From Arthrobacter sp. AFG20 (GTDB lineage: Bacteria; Actinomycetota; Actinomycetes; Actinomycetales; Micrococcaceae): a stretch of DNA of 64,000 bases. The stretch lies in NCBI RefSeq assembly GCF_002892795.1, contig NZ_PJMC01000003.1:62001-126000 (forward strand), read 5' to 3'. The notes beneath the pieces are model-generated. The model did no database searches and had not been told where the DNA came from. It worked only from the letters and a program-made list of their open reading frames with translations. Shown piece by piece: positions 33,335 to 42,410 of the stretch (positions are counted from its first letter, which is position 1; every line of letters starts with the position of its first letter). The position numbers and the translations under genes are program-made.

Positions 33335-34126
33335 ATGAATAGCCCGATCCTGATCGCCTGCGCCCATGGGACCTCCAATGCGCAGGGAGCCGCGGAGGTC
33401 AACGCACTCCGTGACGCCATCGCCGCGCTGCGCCCGGGGCTCGACGTCCGTGAAGCATATGTGGACGTCCAGCAGCCTGATCTGGTGGACGTGGTGGCCG
33501 GGCTCCCAGAGGACCAAATCGCGGGAGCACCCCAGACCGCAGGCGGGCCCGGCGCCGCCGCTGCCTCCGCCGTCGTCGTCCCCTTGCTGCTCAGTGTGGG
33601 CTACCACGTGAAGGTGGACATCGCGAAGGCCGTGAAGAGCCGGCCGGGGACGGCGGCCGCGGCCCCGCTGGGACCGGACCCCCGCCTCGCCGCCCTGCTG
33701 GACCAGCGGCTGCGGGAGGCCGGTGTTACGGACAACGACGCGATCGTCCTCGCCGCCGCGGGCTCGTCCAACCCGAACGCCGCGGTCAGCGTCGAGGAAC
33801 TGGCCGAGCAGCTGCGGGCCCTGCGCTCCAACCGGATCGTGCCCGCGTACGGCGCCTCGGCCAAGCCGTCGGTGCCGGAAGCCGTGGCCATGCTCCGCGA
33901 GGAAGCCGCGGGCGGCGCCGGGGCGGGGGAGTCTGCCGGGGGAGTGAGCGTCGGCGGCCGCGTGGTGGTGGCCTCGTACCTGCTGGCGCCGGGCTTCTTC
34001 CACGACCAGCTCGCCAAGGCCGGGGCGGACCTGGTGACCGAGCCGCTGCTGCCCTCGCCGGTGCTCGCGGAAATCGCGCTGGAACGGTACGACGCCGCGC
34101 TGGCGGCCCATGCTGTCAGGTCCTGA
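33335..34126 (+). CDS. Sirohydrochlorin chelatase family protein (CbiX-like)
   Basis: A 263-residue CbiX/SirB-type protein made of two ferrodoxin-like chelatase halves. The N-terminal ILIACAHGTSNAQG carries the metal-handling histidine, and the matching second-half segment AIVLAAAGSSNPNAA has lost the equivalent His. The chain has a Gly-rich insert (about 193-210). Chelatases of this family insert iron into sirohydrochlorin to make sirohaem; the neighbouring sulfite reductase needs sirohaem, so that role is likely. It lies 145 bp upstream of cysI on the same strand. Confidence 0.85.
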   Translation: MNSPILIACAHGTSNAQGAAEVNALRDAIAALRPGLDVREAYVDVQQPDLVDVVAGLPEDQIAGAPQTAGGPGAAAASAVVVPLLLSVGYHVKVDIAKAVKSRPGTAAAAPLGPDPRLAALLDQRLREAGVTDNDAIVLAAAGSSNPNAAVSVEELAEQLRALRSNRIVPAYGASAKPSVPEAVAMLREEAAGGAGAGESAGGVSVGGRVVVASYLLAPGFFHDQLAKAGADLVTEPLLPSPVLAEIALERYDAALAAHAVRS

Positions 34127-34235
34127 ATAGCGCCGGGAAGCAGGCCGCCTGAAAGCACAGCCGGCGGCGCCGTTCAAGGCCTCCCGGCGAGTCATGACGA
34201 AATGTTTCCTTAGGTGACTTAGCATTTCCGGGCCT

Positions 34236-34265
34236 TTGTGACGTGTTTCGGGGCGGCCCTACAGT
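34236..34265 (+). promoter_or_regulatory. Probable leaderless promoter of the cys operon
   Basis: TTGTGA at 34236-34241, an 18-bp spacer and TACAGT at 34260-34265, followed by six bases and the cysI ATG at 34272. The predicted transcription start coincides with the start codon and no ribosome binding site is present. Confidence 0.55.
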
Positions 34266-34271
34266 CGATGC

Positions 34272-36011
34272 ATGACTGATACAGCTCTAGCCGGAGCGGC
34301 CACGGACAAGCCCGCGCGCCCGGCCCGTGCCTCCCGACCCGCCGCCAAGCCCCACGGCCAGTGGAAGGTGGACGGAACCACGCCGCTGAACGCCAACGAA
34401 ACCTGGAAGCAGGAAGACGATGGCCTCAACGTCCGCGAGCGTATCGAGTCCATCTATGCCAAGGAAGGCTTCGACGCCATCCCCGGCCAGGACCTGCACG
34501 GCCGCTTCCGCTGGTGGGGGCTGTACACGCAGCGCAAGCCCGGGATCGACGGCGGCAAGACCGCCACGCTGGAACCGCACGAGCTTGAGGACAAGTACTT
34601 CATGCTCCGCGTTCGCATCGACGGCGGTGCGCTGACCACCGAGCAGCTGCGTGTCATCGGCCAGATCTCCGTGGACTTCGCACGAGATTCCGCTGACCTC
34701 ACGGACCGCCAGAACATCCAGCTGCACTGGATCCGCGTCGAAGACATCCCGGAGATCTGGCGCCGCCTCGAGAGCAACGGCCTGTCCACCACCGAAGCCT
34801 GCGGCGACGTTCCGCGCGTCATCCTCGGCTCGCCGGTGGCCGGCATCGCCAAGGACGAGATCATCGACCCCACCCCGCTCATCGAAGAGCTGGGCGAGCG
34901 GTTCATCGGCAACCCGCTGCTGTCCAACCTGCCGCGCAAGTACAAGACCGCCATCACCGGCCACCCCAGCCAGGATGTGGTGCACGAGATCAACGACTTC
35001 GCCCTGGTCGGCGTCAAGCACCCCGAACTCGGCATCGGCTACGACCTCTGGGCCGGCGGCGCCCTGTCCACCAACCCGATGCTCGGCAAGCGCCTCGGCG
35101 CCTTTGTGAAGCCGGAGCAGGCCGCGGACGTGTGGCTCGGCGTCACCAGCATCTTCCGCGACTACGGCTACCGCCGCATGCGCACCAAGGCGCGCCTGAA
35201 GTTCCTCATGGCCGACTGGGGTCCCGAAAAGTTCCGCCAGATCCTCGAGGACGAATACCTCGGCTACAAGTTGGCCGACGGTCCCGCCGCCCCCAAGCCG
35301 TCCACCCCGGGCGACCACGTGGGCGTGCACGAGCAGAAGGACGGCAAGTTCTTCATCGGCGCCACCCCCATTGCCGGCCGCCTCTCCGGCGCGCAGCTGG
35401 TGAAGCTGGCCGATACCCTCGAGGCCCGCGGCTCCTACCGCTTGCGCACCACCCCGCACCAGAAGATCGTGGTGCTGGACGTTCCCAAGGACGAGGTGGA
35501 GCCGCTCGTGGCCGAACTCGACGCCCTGGGCCTGTCCGCCCGCCCGTCGGTGTTCCGCCGCGGCACCATCGCCTGCACCGGCATCGAGTACTGCAAGCTG
35601 GCCATCGTTGAAACCAAGGTCACCGCAGCCACGGCCGTCGCCGAGCTGGAACGCCGCCTTGCCGACCTCGCGGACAGCGGCCAGCTCCCGCAGGCCCTGT
35701 CGCTGCACATCAACGGCTGCCCCAACTCCTGCGCCCGCATCCAGACCGCGGACATCGGACTCAAGGGCATGATGCTCCCCACGCCCGACGGCGACCCCAC
35801 CCCGGGTTTCCAGGTCCACCTGGGCGGCGGGCTGGCTTCCGTCGAACGCGACGAGGCCGGCCTGGGACGTACGGTCCGCGGCCTGAAGGTCTACGTCGCC
35901 GACCTGCCGGACTACGTCGAGCGGGTTGTCCGCAAGTTCGTCGCCGACCGTGCCGAGGGCCAGACCTTCGCCGAGTGGGCCCACGCAGCTGACGAGGAGG
36001 CACTTCAGTGA
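34272..36011 (+). CDS. cysI: Ferredoxin-type sulfite reductase
   Basis: A 579-residue sirohaem/4Fe-4S reductase converting sulfite to sulfide (or nitrite to ammonia in relatives). The four cluster cysteines are Cys435 and Cys441 (CTGIEYC) and Cys483 and Cys487 (GCPNSC). The two half-domains show the Arg/Lys-rich sirohaem-binding segments (TDRQNIQLHWIR and TTPHQKIVVLDV). No flavoprotein CysJ is nearby, so electrons probably come from ferredoxin. First gene of cysI-cysH-cysD-cysN, all joined by overlapping stops and starts, which favours sulfite as the substrate. Confidence 0.93.
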   Translation: MTDTALAGAATDKPARPARASRPAAKPHGQWKVDGTTPLNANETWKQEDDGLNVRERIESIYAKEGFDAIPGQDLHGRFRWWGLYTQRKPGIDGGKTATLEPHELEDKYFMLRVRIDGGALTTEQLRVIGQISVDFARDSADLTDRQNIQLHWIRVEDIPEIWRRLESNGLSTTEACGDVPRVILGSPVAGIAKDEIIDPTPLIEELGERFIGNPLLSNLPRKYKTAITGHPSQDVVHEINDFALVGVKHPELGIGYDLWAGGALSTNPMLGKRLGAFVKPEQAADVWLGVTSIFRDYGYRRMRTKARLKFLMADWGPEKFRQILEDEYLGYKLADGPAAPKPSTPGDHVGVHEQKDGKFFIGATPIAGRLSGAQLVKLADTLEARGSYRLRTTPHQKIVVLDVPKDEVEPLVAELDALGLSARPSVFRRGTIACTGIEYCKLAIVETKVTAATAVAELERRLADLADSGQLPQALSLHINGCPNSCARIQTADIGLKGMMLPTPDGDPTPGFQVHLGGGLASVERDEAGLGRTVRGLKVYVADLPDYVERVVRKFVADRAEGQTFAEWAHAADEEALQ

Positions 36012-36724
36012 CGCCGGTTCAGTCAAAGCGCTCCGCCGAGGAGCTGAAGGCCCTGGCCGAGGCCGGCGGCGCCGAGCTCGGCTGGGACGCCCCGGCCCGC
36101 GACGTCATCGCCTGGGTCGAGCGCAACTTCGACATGCCCGCCGTCGCCGTCGCCTGCTCCATGGCTGACGCCGTCCTGCCGGCTTTGGTCGCTGACCAGC
36201 TTCCCGGCGTCGACGTCCTATTCTTGGAGACCGGCTACCACTTCCCGGAAACCTACGCCACGCGCGACGAGGTGGCCGCAAGCCTCCGCGTCAACGTGGT
36301 CGAGGTGCTCCCCGAGAACACCGTGGAGCAGCAGGACCGGCTTCTGGGCAAGGACCTGTTCGCCCGCGACGCCGCCCAGTGCTGTGCCCTCCGCAAGGTG
36401 GCCCCGCTCCGCCGCACGCTCGCCGGCTACGAACTCTGGTTCACCGGCGTCCGCCGCGACGAGGCCCCCACCCGCACCAACACGCCGCTGGTGACCTGGG
36501 ACGAGGCCAACGGCCTGGTCAAGGTCAACCCGATGGCCGCCTGGACGTTCGACCAGCTGGTCCAGTACTCCGACGACAACCTCCTGCCCGTCAACCCGCT
36601 CCTGTCCCAGGGCTACCCGTCCATCGGTTGCCAGCCCTGCACCCGCAAGGTGGCCGCCGGCGAGGACCCCCGCGCCGGCCGCTGGGCAGGAACCAACAAG
36701 ACAGAATGCGGACTACACGTATGA
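36008..36724 (+). CDS. cysH: APS reductase, 4Fe-4S type
   Basis: A 238-residue reductase with GTG start overlapping the cysI stop by 4 bp. The cluster cysteines Cys125-Cys126 (QCCALRK) and Cys208/Cys211 (GCQPC) mark the assimilatory adenylylsulfate type, which uses APS directly and needs no PAPS. The catalytic cysteine is Cys234 in the C-terminal ECGLHV. The nucleotide-binding region shows ACSMADAVLPALV and LFLETGYHFPET. This fits the absence of an APS-kinase domain in CysN. Confidence 0.94.
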   Translation: MTPVQSKRSAEELKALAEAGGAELGWDAPARDVIAWVERNFDMPAVAVACSMADAVLPALVADQLPGVDVLFLETGYHFPETYATRDEVAASLRVNVVEVLPENTVEQQDRLLGKDLFARDAAQCCALRKVAPLRRTLAGYELWFTGVRRDEAPTRTNTPLVTWDEANGLVKVNPMAAWTFDQLVQYSDDNLLPVNPLLSQGYPSIGCQPCTRKVAAGEDPRAGRWAGTNKTECGLHV

Positions 36725-37668
36725 GCACTTTCATTACTGAGGAGCCCACCCTGGTGACCGACGCCGCTGAATCCACGCGCCTCTCCAGCCTGGACACCCT
36801 CGAATCCGAAGCGATCCACATCATCCGCGAGGTTGTGGCCGAGTTCGAGAAGCCGGCACTGCTGTTCTCCGGCGGCAAGGACTCCGTGGTCATGCTGCAC
36901 CTGGCCACCAAGGCGTTCTGGCCGGGCAAGGTCCCCTTCCCCGTGCTGCACGTGGACACCGGCCACAACTTCCCCGAGGTCATCGACTTCCGCGACCGGA
37001 CCGTTGAGCGGCTGGGACTGAAGCTCGTCGTCGGCAGCGTCCAGGAATTCATCGACCGCGGCGAGCTGGCGGAGCGTGCCGACGGCACCCGCAACCCGCT
37101 GCAGACCGTCCCGCTGCTGGACGCCATCCAGTCCAACAAGTTCGACGCCGTCTTCGGCGGCGGCCGCCGCGACGAGGACAAAGCCCGCGCCAAGGAGCGC
37201 ATCCTGAGCCTGCGCGACGAGTTCGGCCAGTGGGACCCGCGCAACCAGCGCCCCGAACTGTGGAACCTGTACAACGGCCGCCACACGGTGGGCCAGCACG
37301 TGCGTGCGTTCCCCATCAGCAACTGGACCGAGCTGGACGTGTGGCGCTACATCGAGCGCGAAAACATTGAACTTCCGGGCCTGTACTACGCCCACGACCG
37401 CGAGGTCTTCGCCCGCGACGGCATGTGGCGCGCGGTGGGCGAGGTGTCCCAGCCGCTGCCGCACGAGGAAGTCATCACCAAGACCGTCCGCTACCGGACC
37501 GTCGGTGACATGTCCTGCACCGGCGCCGTCGAATCGGCCGCCGCCACCGTGCGCGACGTCGTGATCGAAGTTGCCGCGTCCACCATCACCGAACGTGGCG
37601 CCACCCGTGCGGATGACCGCATCTCCGAGGCCGCCATGGAAGACCGCAAGAAGGACGGCTACTTCTAA
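36721..37668 (+). CDS. cysD: Sulfate adenylyltransferase subunit 2
   Basis: A 315-residue PP-loop ATP pyrophosphatase subunit that makes APS from ATP and sulfate with CysN. The PP-loop LLFSGGKDSVVMLHL and HVDTGHNFPEVIDFRD are clear, as are FGGGRRDEDKARAKERI and VRYRTVGDMSCTGAV. ATG at 36721 overlaps the cysH stop (ATGA). A longer frame starting at 36379 overlaps cysH and is rejected. Confidence 0.96.
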   Translation: MSTFITEEPTLVTDAAESTRLSSLDTLESEAIHIIREVVAEFEKPALLFSGGKDSVVMLHLATKAFWPGKVPFPVLHVDTGHNFPEVIDFRDRTVERLGLKLVVGSVQEFIDRGELAERADGTRNPLQTVPLLDAIQSNKFDAVFGGGRRDEDKARAKERILSLRDEFGQWDPRNQRPELWNLYNGRHTVGQHVRAFPISNWTELDVWRYIERENIELPGLYYAHDREVFARDGMWRAVGEVSQPLPHEEVITKTVRYRTVGDMSCTGAVESAAATVRDVVIEVAASTITERGATRADDRISEAAMEDRKKDGYF

Positions 37669-39089
37669 TGACTACCGACATTGACACCGCCCGCGCCGCG
37701 GCGCTCCTGGACGAGGCCCCGCTCGCGTCCGCCTCGCTGTTCCGCTTCGCCACCGCAGGATCGGTCGACGACGGGAAGTCCACTCTGGTGGGCCGCCTCC
37801 TGCACGACTCCAAGGCCATCCTCGCCGACCAGCTCGACGCCGTTGCCCGCACCTCCGCGGACCGCGGCTTCGGCGGTGCGGCCGGCGGCATCGACCTCGC
37901 CCTGCTGACCGACGGCCTGCGCGCCGAGCGCGAGCAGGGCATCACCATCGACGTGGCCTACCGCTACTTCGCCACGGACCGCCGCAGCTTCATCCTCGCG
38001 GACTGCCCCGGGCACGTGCAGTACACCAAGAACACGGTGACCGGCGCGTCCACCGCGGATGCCGTCGTCGTACTCATTGACGCCCGCAAGGGTGTCCTGG
38101 AGCAGACCCGCCGGCACCTGTCCGTGCTGCAGCTGCTGCGCGTGGCGCACGTGATCGTGGCCGTGAACAAGATCGACCTCGTGGACTTCAGCGAGTCGGT
38201 GTTCCGCGAGATCGAGGCGGACGTTCAAAAGGTTGGCCGTGAGCTGGGCCTCGGTTCGGACGGCATCACCGATCTGCTGGTGGTTCCGGTTTCCGCGCTC
38301 GACGGCGACAACGTGGTGGAGCGCTCGGAGCGCACCCCCTGGTACACCGGCCCGGCGCTGCTCGAGGTGCTCGAGACGCTGCCCGCCGCCGATGAGCTCG
38401 AAAGCCACCTGGAGAGCTTCCGCTTCCCCGTGCAGCTGGTAATCCGGCCGCAGGGCGCGCTGGCACCGGACGCTGTTGCCGGCGGGCTCGACGTCGAGGA
38501 ATACCGCGACTACCGTGCCTACGCCGGGCAGATCACCGAGGGCTCGGTGAAGGTGGGGGACAAGGTCAGCGTGCTGACCCCCGGCCAGGACCCGCGCACC
38601 ACCACGGTCACCGGCATCGATTTCGCGGGCGCCTCGCTGGAGGAAGCCTCCGCCCCGCAGTCCGTGGCGATCCGCCTGGCCGACGAATTCGACGTCGCCC
38701 GCGGTGACACCATTGCCGCCGCCGGTACCGTCCGCGAAAGCTCGGCCGACCTGTATGCGCAGCTGTGCTGGCTGTCCCCGAAGCCGCTGCGCGAGGGCGC
38801 CAAAGTTCTGGTCAAGCACGGCACCCGCACGGTGCAGGCCCTGGTCCGCAGCGTCAACGGCAAGCTGGACCTGGCCACGTTCAACCTCGAGGGTGCCTCC
38901 AGCCTGGAGCTCAACGACATCGGCCACGCGCAGCTCCGGCTCGCCGCCCCGCTGCCGCTTGAGAACTACCTGCACCACCGCCGCACGGGCGCGTTCCTGG
39001 TGATCGACCCGCTCGACGGCAACACCCTCGCCGCCGGCCTGGTCAAGGACCACCCGGGCGACCACGAGGACGAGCGCTACAGCATCTGA
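37668..39089 (+). CDS. cysN: Sulfate adenylyltransferase subunit 1 (GTPase)
   Basis: A 473-residue EF-Tu-like GTPase that drives APS synthesis by CysD. The G1 motif GSVDDGKST is at 31-39, with DCPGH (G3) and NKID (G4) following, then two beta-barrel domains. Length shows it lacks a fused CysC APS kinase, consistent with an APS reductase. The start overlaps the cysD stop by one base (TAATG). Last gene of the operon, followed by a strong hairpin. Confidence 0.96.
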   Translation: MTTDIDTARAAALLDEAPLASASLFRFATAGSVDDGKSTLVGRLLHDSKAILADQLDAVARTSADRGFGGAAGGIDLALLTDGLRAEREQGITIDVAYRYFATDRRSFILADCPGHVQYTKNTVTGASTADAVVVLIDARKGVLEQTRRHLSVLQLLRVAHVIVAVNKIDLVDFSESVFREIEADVQKVGRELGLGSDGITDLLVVPVSALDGDNVVERSERTPWYTGPALLEVLETLPAADELESHLESFRFPVQLVIRPQGALAPDAVAGGLDVEEYRDYRAYAGQITEGSVKVGDKVSVLTPGQDPRTTTVTGIDFAGASLEEASAPQSVAIRLADEFDVARGDTIAAAGTVRESSADLYAQLCWLSPKPLREGAKVLVKHGTRTVQALVRSVNGKLDLATFNLEGASSLELNDIGHAQLRLAAPLPLENYLHHRRTGAFLVIDPLDGNTLAAGLVKDHPGDHEDERYSI

Positions 39090-39113
39090 TTCCGCCGGGT
39101 ACGCCGGAAACCT

Positions 39114-39145
39114 GCGAGGCCGCCGTAGCGATACGGCGGCCTCGC
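39114..39145 (+). terminator. Terminator of the cys operon
   Basis: A perfect 14-bp stem (GCGAGGCCGCCGTA at 39114-39127, complement at 39132-39145) closed by a GCGA tetraloop of the GNRA type, 24 bp after the cysN stop. No T-run follows. Confidence 0.8.
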
Positions 39146-39227
39146 TGCGTTCCCGCGAACTCGGCGTGCCGGCCTGCCCTTGCCACCTGCTTCCCGCCCC
39201 AGCATGATCGTCAGTGGGAGGCGAAGC

Positions 39228-40394
39228 ATGGAATCCATCACCAGCCGGCTCATCAACTGGGCATCCATCCTGGACGAGAAGACCCGCGACCAGGCACTTA
39301 CCACCTCCCGTCTGCCCTTCATCTACCCGCACCTGGCACTGATGCCGGACGCGCACCTGGGCAAGGGCGCAACGGTGGGGTCTGTCATCCCGACGCTCGG
39401 CGCCATCATTCCGGCCGCCGTCGGGGTGGACATCGGCTGCGGCATGATCGCGGTGCGGACCCAGTACACCCTCAAAGACCTGCCGCGGGACCGGAAGCCG
39501 CTGCGCGAGAACATCGAGCGCGCCGTTCCGCTGTCCGCGGGCCACAACAACCGCAAGGTGACGGCCACTGCGGAGCCGCGCATCGCCGAACTGCACCGGC
39601 GGGCCGAAAAGGCCGGCTTCAACCCGGCGCAGTACGTGGCGAAATGGGACCTGCAGCTTGGCTCACTCGGCTCCGGCAACCATTTCATTGAGGTGTGCAC
39701 CGACGAGACCGACGCCGTCTGGCTGTTTCTGCACTCCGGCTCACGCGGCATCGGCAACAAAATAGCCCAGCACCACATAAAGGTTGCGCAGGGAGTGGCA
39801 AGGGACAAGCGCATCACCCTGGAGGACCCGGACCTCGCGTACCTGGAGGAGGGCACGCCGGAGTTCACGCGATACATCGAGGAGCTGCGCTGGGCCCAGC
39901 ACTTCGCCCTCCTGAACCGCGAGGAAATGATGGACCGCGTGATCCGGCAGTTCAGTGAATGGGTCGGCGGTACGGTCAAAGAGACGGAGCGGATCAACTG
40001 CCACCACAACTTCACCCAGCAGGAAACGCATTACGGGAAGTCGGTCTGGGTGTCGCGCAAGGGCGCCATCAAGGCCGAGGCCGGCGACCCCGGCCTGATT
40101 CCGGGATCCATGGGGACGGCGTCCTACGTCGTGGAGGGACTCGGCAACACCGCCTCCCTGAACTCCTCACCGCACGGTGCAGGCCGGGAGTATTCGCGTA
40201 ATGCGGCGCGCAAGGCATTCTCGCTGGCCCAGCTCAAGGAGGCCATGCACGGCATCGAGTTCCGGGCCACCGAAGCGTTCATCGACGAGATCCCGGCCGC
40301 CTACAAGCCCATCGACCAGGTCATGCACGACGCCGCGGACCTCGTGAAGGTACGGCACCGGCTGCGCCAGCTGGTCAATGTCAAGGGGGACTAG
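39228..40394 (+). CDS. rtcB: RtcB-family RNA ligase
   Basis: A 388-residue RtcB protein. Metal-binding and catalytic residues are visible: GVDIGCGM with Cys71, GSGNHFIEV, HSGSRGIGN, NCHHNF, and HGAGR with His316, which is guanylylated in characterised enzymes. RtcB joins 2',3'-cyclic phosphate and 5'-OH RNA ends using GTP and manganese. GGGAGG stands eight bases before the ATG at 39228. There is no rtcA or archease gene nearby. Its link to the sulfate operon upstream is probably only positional, since a terminator separates them. Confidence 0.93.
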   Translation: MESITSRLINWASILDEKTRDQALTTSRLPFIYPHLALMPDAHLGKGATVGSVIPTLGAIIPAAVGVDIGCGMIAVRTQYTLKDLPRDRKPLRENIERAVPLSAGHNNRKVTATAEPRIAELHRRAEKAGFNPAQYVAKWDLQLGSLGSGNHFIEVCTDETDAVWLFLHSGSRGIGNKIAQHHIKVAQGVARDKRITLEDPDLAYLEEGTPEFTRYIEELRWAQHFALLNREEMMDRVIRQFSEWVGGTVKETERINCHHNFTQQETHYGKSVWVSRKGAIKAEAGDPGLIPGSMGTASYVVEGLGNTASLNSSPHGAGREYSRNAARKAFSLAQLKEAMHGIEFRATEAFIDEIPAAYKPIDQVMHDAADLVKVRHRLRQLVNVKGD

Positions 40395-40484
40395 CAGCGA
40401 AATTCCAGGGGCGCGCAGGCAGGCGGATTTTTGTGGCCGAATATGACGTTGCATGAACCTGCGTGACCCCCGGTTTCCACTCCG

Positions 40485-40514
40485 TTGAACCCCGTTTACG
40501 CCAGTCCCTATGGT
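40485..40514 (+). promoter_or_regulatory. Probable leaderless promoter of the sulfonate-type binding protein gene
   Basis: TTGAAC at 40485-40490, an 18-bp spacer and TATGGT at 40509-40514, then GAATCC and the ATG at 40521. The same GAATCC hexamer separates -10 and ATG of menC. One of the best matches to the sigma-70 consensus in the window. Confidence 0.6.
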
Positions 40515-40520
40515 GAATCC

Positions 40521-41675
40521 ATGAGTACTTCCAGGCCGGGCATGACCCGCATTGTGGCCGGCGAAAGCCAGACGCCCAAGCGCCGCCGCGCCCTGGAAGT
40601 TGCGCTGGCCGTCGGCCTGGTCCTGCTGATCAGTATTGGAGCGGTTGTTGCGTCGGCAGTGGCCCGGGATTCCAACGCCTCGGCGGCCCCGGACGCGGCA
40701 GGCACCCCGGCAGCGGAGCTGAAGCTGGGCTACTTCGGAAACATCACGCACGCGCCGGCACTGGTCGGAGTGAAGCAGGGCCTCATTGCCAAAAACCTGG
40801 GCGACACCAAGCTCAGCACGCAGGTGTTTAACGCCGGCCCGGCAGCGATCGAGGCGCTGAACGCCGGCGCCATCGACGCCACCTACATCGGCCCGAACCC
40901 GGCCATCAACTCGTTCGTCAAGAGCAAGGGCGAATCCATCAGCATCATCGCCGGGGCAGCCTCCGGCGGCGCACAGCTGGTGGTCAAGCCGGAGATCAAG
41001 ACCGCGGCGGACCTCAAAGGCAAGACCCTGGCCTCCCCCCAGCTCGGCGGCACCCAGGACGTGGCACTGCGCGCCTGGCTCGGCAAGCAGGGCTACAAGA
41101 CCAACCCCGACGGCGGCGGGGACGTCGCCATCAACCCCACCGAAAACGCCCAGACCCTGAAGCTGTTCCAGAACGGCAAGCTCGACGGCGCCTGGCTGCC
41201 CGAGCCGTGGGCCTCCCGCCTGGTCCTCCAGGCCGGCGCGAAGGTCCTGGTCGATGAGAAGGACCTGTGGGACGGCTCGCTGACCGGCAAGCCCGGCGAG
41301 TTCCCCACCACGATCCTGATCGTGAACAAGAAGTTCGCCGCCGAACACCCGCAGACCGTGGAAGCCCTGCTCAAAGGCCACGTCGAGGCCGTGAAATGGC
41401 TCAGCGATGCCCCGGCTGCCGAGAAGGCCACGGAAGTGAACGCCGCCCTGAAGGAGGCTGCCGGCAAGGCGCTACCGCAGGAAGTCATTGACCGCTCGCT
41501 GGAAAATATCGTGTTCACAGTGGACCCGCTGGCCGGGGCATTCAAGAAGCTGCTGCAGGACGGCGTGGACGCCGGCACCACCAAGCAGGCCGACATCAAC
41601 GGCATCTTCGACCTGGCGAAGCTGAATGAAGTCACCGGTGAAAAGACCTCTGCCGCAGGGCTGGGCAAGGAGTAA
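40521..41675 (+). CDS. Orphan sulfonate/nitrate-type ABC substrate-binding protein
   Basis: A 384-residue NMT1/SsuA-like binding protein. A signal-type hydrophobic stretch at about 22-46 follows a basic N-terminus and has no lipobox cysteine, so the protein is either released or held by its uncleaved helix. The core shows LKLGYFGNITHAPALVGVKQ, DATYIGPNPAIN and GGTQDVALRAWL, as in aliphatic-sulfonate and taurine systems. No permease or ATPase gene follows; a strong terminator ends the transcript. Being next to the sulfate genes it may feed sulfur uptake with partners elsewhere. Confidence 0.87.
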   Translation: MSTSRPGMTRIVAGESQTPKRRRALEVALAVGLVLLISIGAVVASAVARDSNASAAPDAAGTPAAELKLGYFGNITHAPALVGVKQGLIAKNLGDTKLSTQVFNAGPAAIEALNAGAIDATYIGPNPAINSFVKSKGESISIIAGAASGGAQLVVKPEIKTAADLKGKTLASPQLGGTQDVALRAWLGKQGYKTNPDGGGDVAINPTENAQTLKLFQNGKLDGAWLPEPWASRLVLQAGAKVLVDEKDLWDGSLTGKPGEFPTTILIVNKKFAAEHPQTVEALLKGHVEAVKWLSDAPAAEKATEVNAALKEAAGKALPQEVIDRSLENIVFTVDPLAGAFKKLLQDGVDAGTTKQADINGIFDLAKLNEVTGEKTSAAGLGKE

Positions 41676-41693
41676 TCCGGTAAGACATACAAG

Positions 41694-41726
41694 AAGGATC
41701 CGGCGGGGCATTCCCGCCGGATCCTT
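41694..41726. terminator. Strong bidirectional terminator
   Basis: A perfect 14-bp stem (AAGGATCCGGCGGG at 41694-41707, complement at 41713-41726) with a 5-base loop, followed by TT on the plus strand. It lies between converging genes. Confidence 0.85.
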
Positions 41727-41740
41727 TTGGATTAAAGCCC

Positions 41741-42208
41741 TTACAGCACCGCCGAATAGTCCGCGGAATATTCCGGCACGGCCGAATACTCAGGCACGGC
41801 AAACGGGTCCTCCGCGTTTTTCAGGGCGTAATAAAAGACCATGCCGTCCGGGCTTTCCTGGCTTCCGACATATTCGGCGGCAACCCATTCTCCGCCAGCC
41901 ACGGCTCCGGCCCAGGCATGGGCCTCCTCCCAGTGGACGGCGGAGGCCATCCGGCCGGGCTGCAGGCTCATGGACACGGCGACGCGCACCGAGGCTGCAC
42001 CCTCGGAGGAATGGGGGCAGGTAAAGCCGACGATGTCCACGGAAACTCCCGGGGTGGCCAGGCAAGGCCGGCGGGCCATGGTGGTGGCCGCCGCATCCAA
42101 GCCTCCGGAACCGATGTCCTGCCGCGCCAGTGCGTGCACCTGGCTGCGGAAGGTGTTCAGTTCTGCCCCGCACTGCGTCCGGATCCTGTGAACCAAAGCT
42201 GTGATCAT
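41741..42208 (-). CDS. Hypothetical protein with C-terminal EYSAVPEYSA repeats
   Basis: A 155-residue soluble protein without recognised domain. A GAGGGGG site four bases before the ATG at 42208 supports the start. The C-terminal end has a short imperfect repeat (AVPEYSAVPEYSADYSAV), an acidic, Tyr-rich tail. No signal peptide. It converges on the orphan binding protein gene across the terminator. Coding status rests on the start site and regular composition. Confidence 0.6.
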   Translation of the reverse strand: MITALVHRIRTQCGAELNTFRSQVHALARQDIGSGGLDAAATTMARRPCLATPGVSVDIVGFTCPHSSEGAASVRVAVSMSLQPGRMASAVHWEEAHAWAGAVAGGEWVAAEYVGSQESPDGMVFYYALKNAEDPFAVPEYSAVPEYSADYSAVL

Positions 42209-42410
42209 GTCCCCCTCGATTCAGGGAGGGCGTTACGCCGCCCCGTCGTGATTATGGACTTACACAACCACCCGGTAACTTGCTTCACAATGCCCGGCGA
42301 CACCCGCCGTCGTGCAACGCAACAGTGCTTCATCTTCCGCAGTTGGGCGTAACAAACGGGCGTGCCGCCGCACGTTGCCGCGCGTGCCGCCCGCAGGAGA
42401 CGCGCCGTCC

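Noticed and set aside
34287..36026. 579-codon frame on the minus strand
   Set aside because: Antisense to cysI over its full length; a typical high-GC shadow of a well-conserved gene.
36379..37668. Longer cysD start
   Set aside because: It would overlap cysH by 340 bp and add a shadow-type Arg/Pro-rich N-terminus; the ATG at 36721 overlaps the cysH stop cleanly.
37665..39596. 643-codon frame on the minus strand
   Set aside because: It is antisense to cysN, has His/Gln/Gly-rich shadow composition and no ribosome binding site; cysN on the plus strand is certain.
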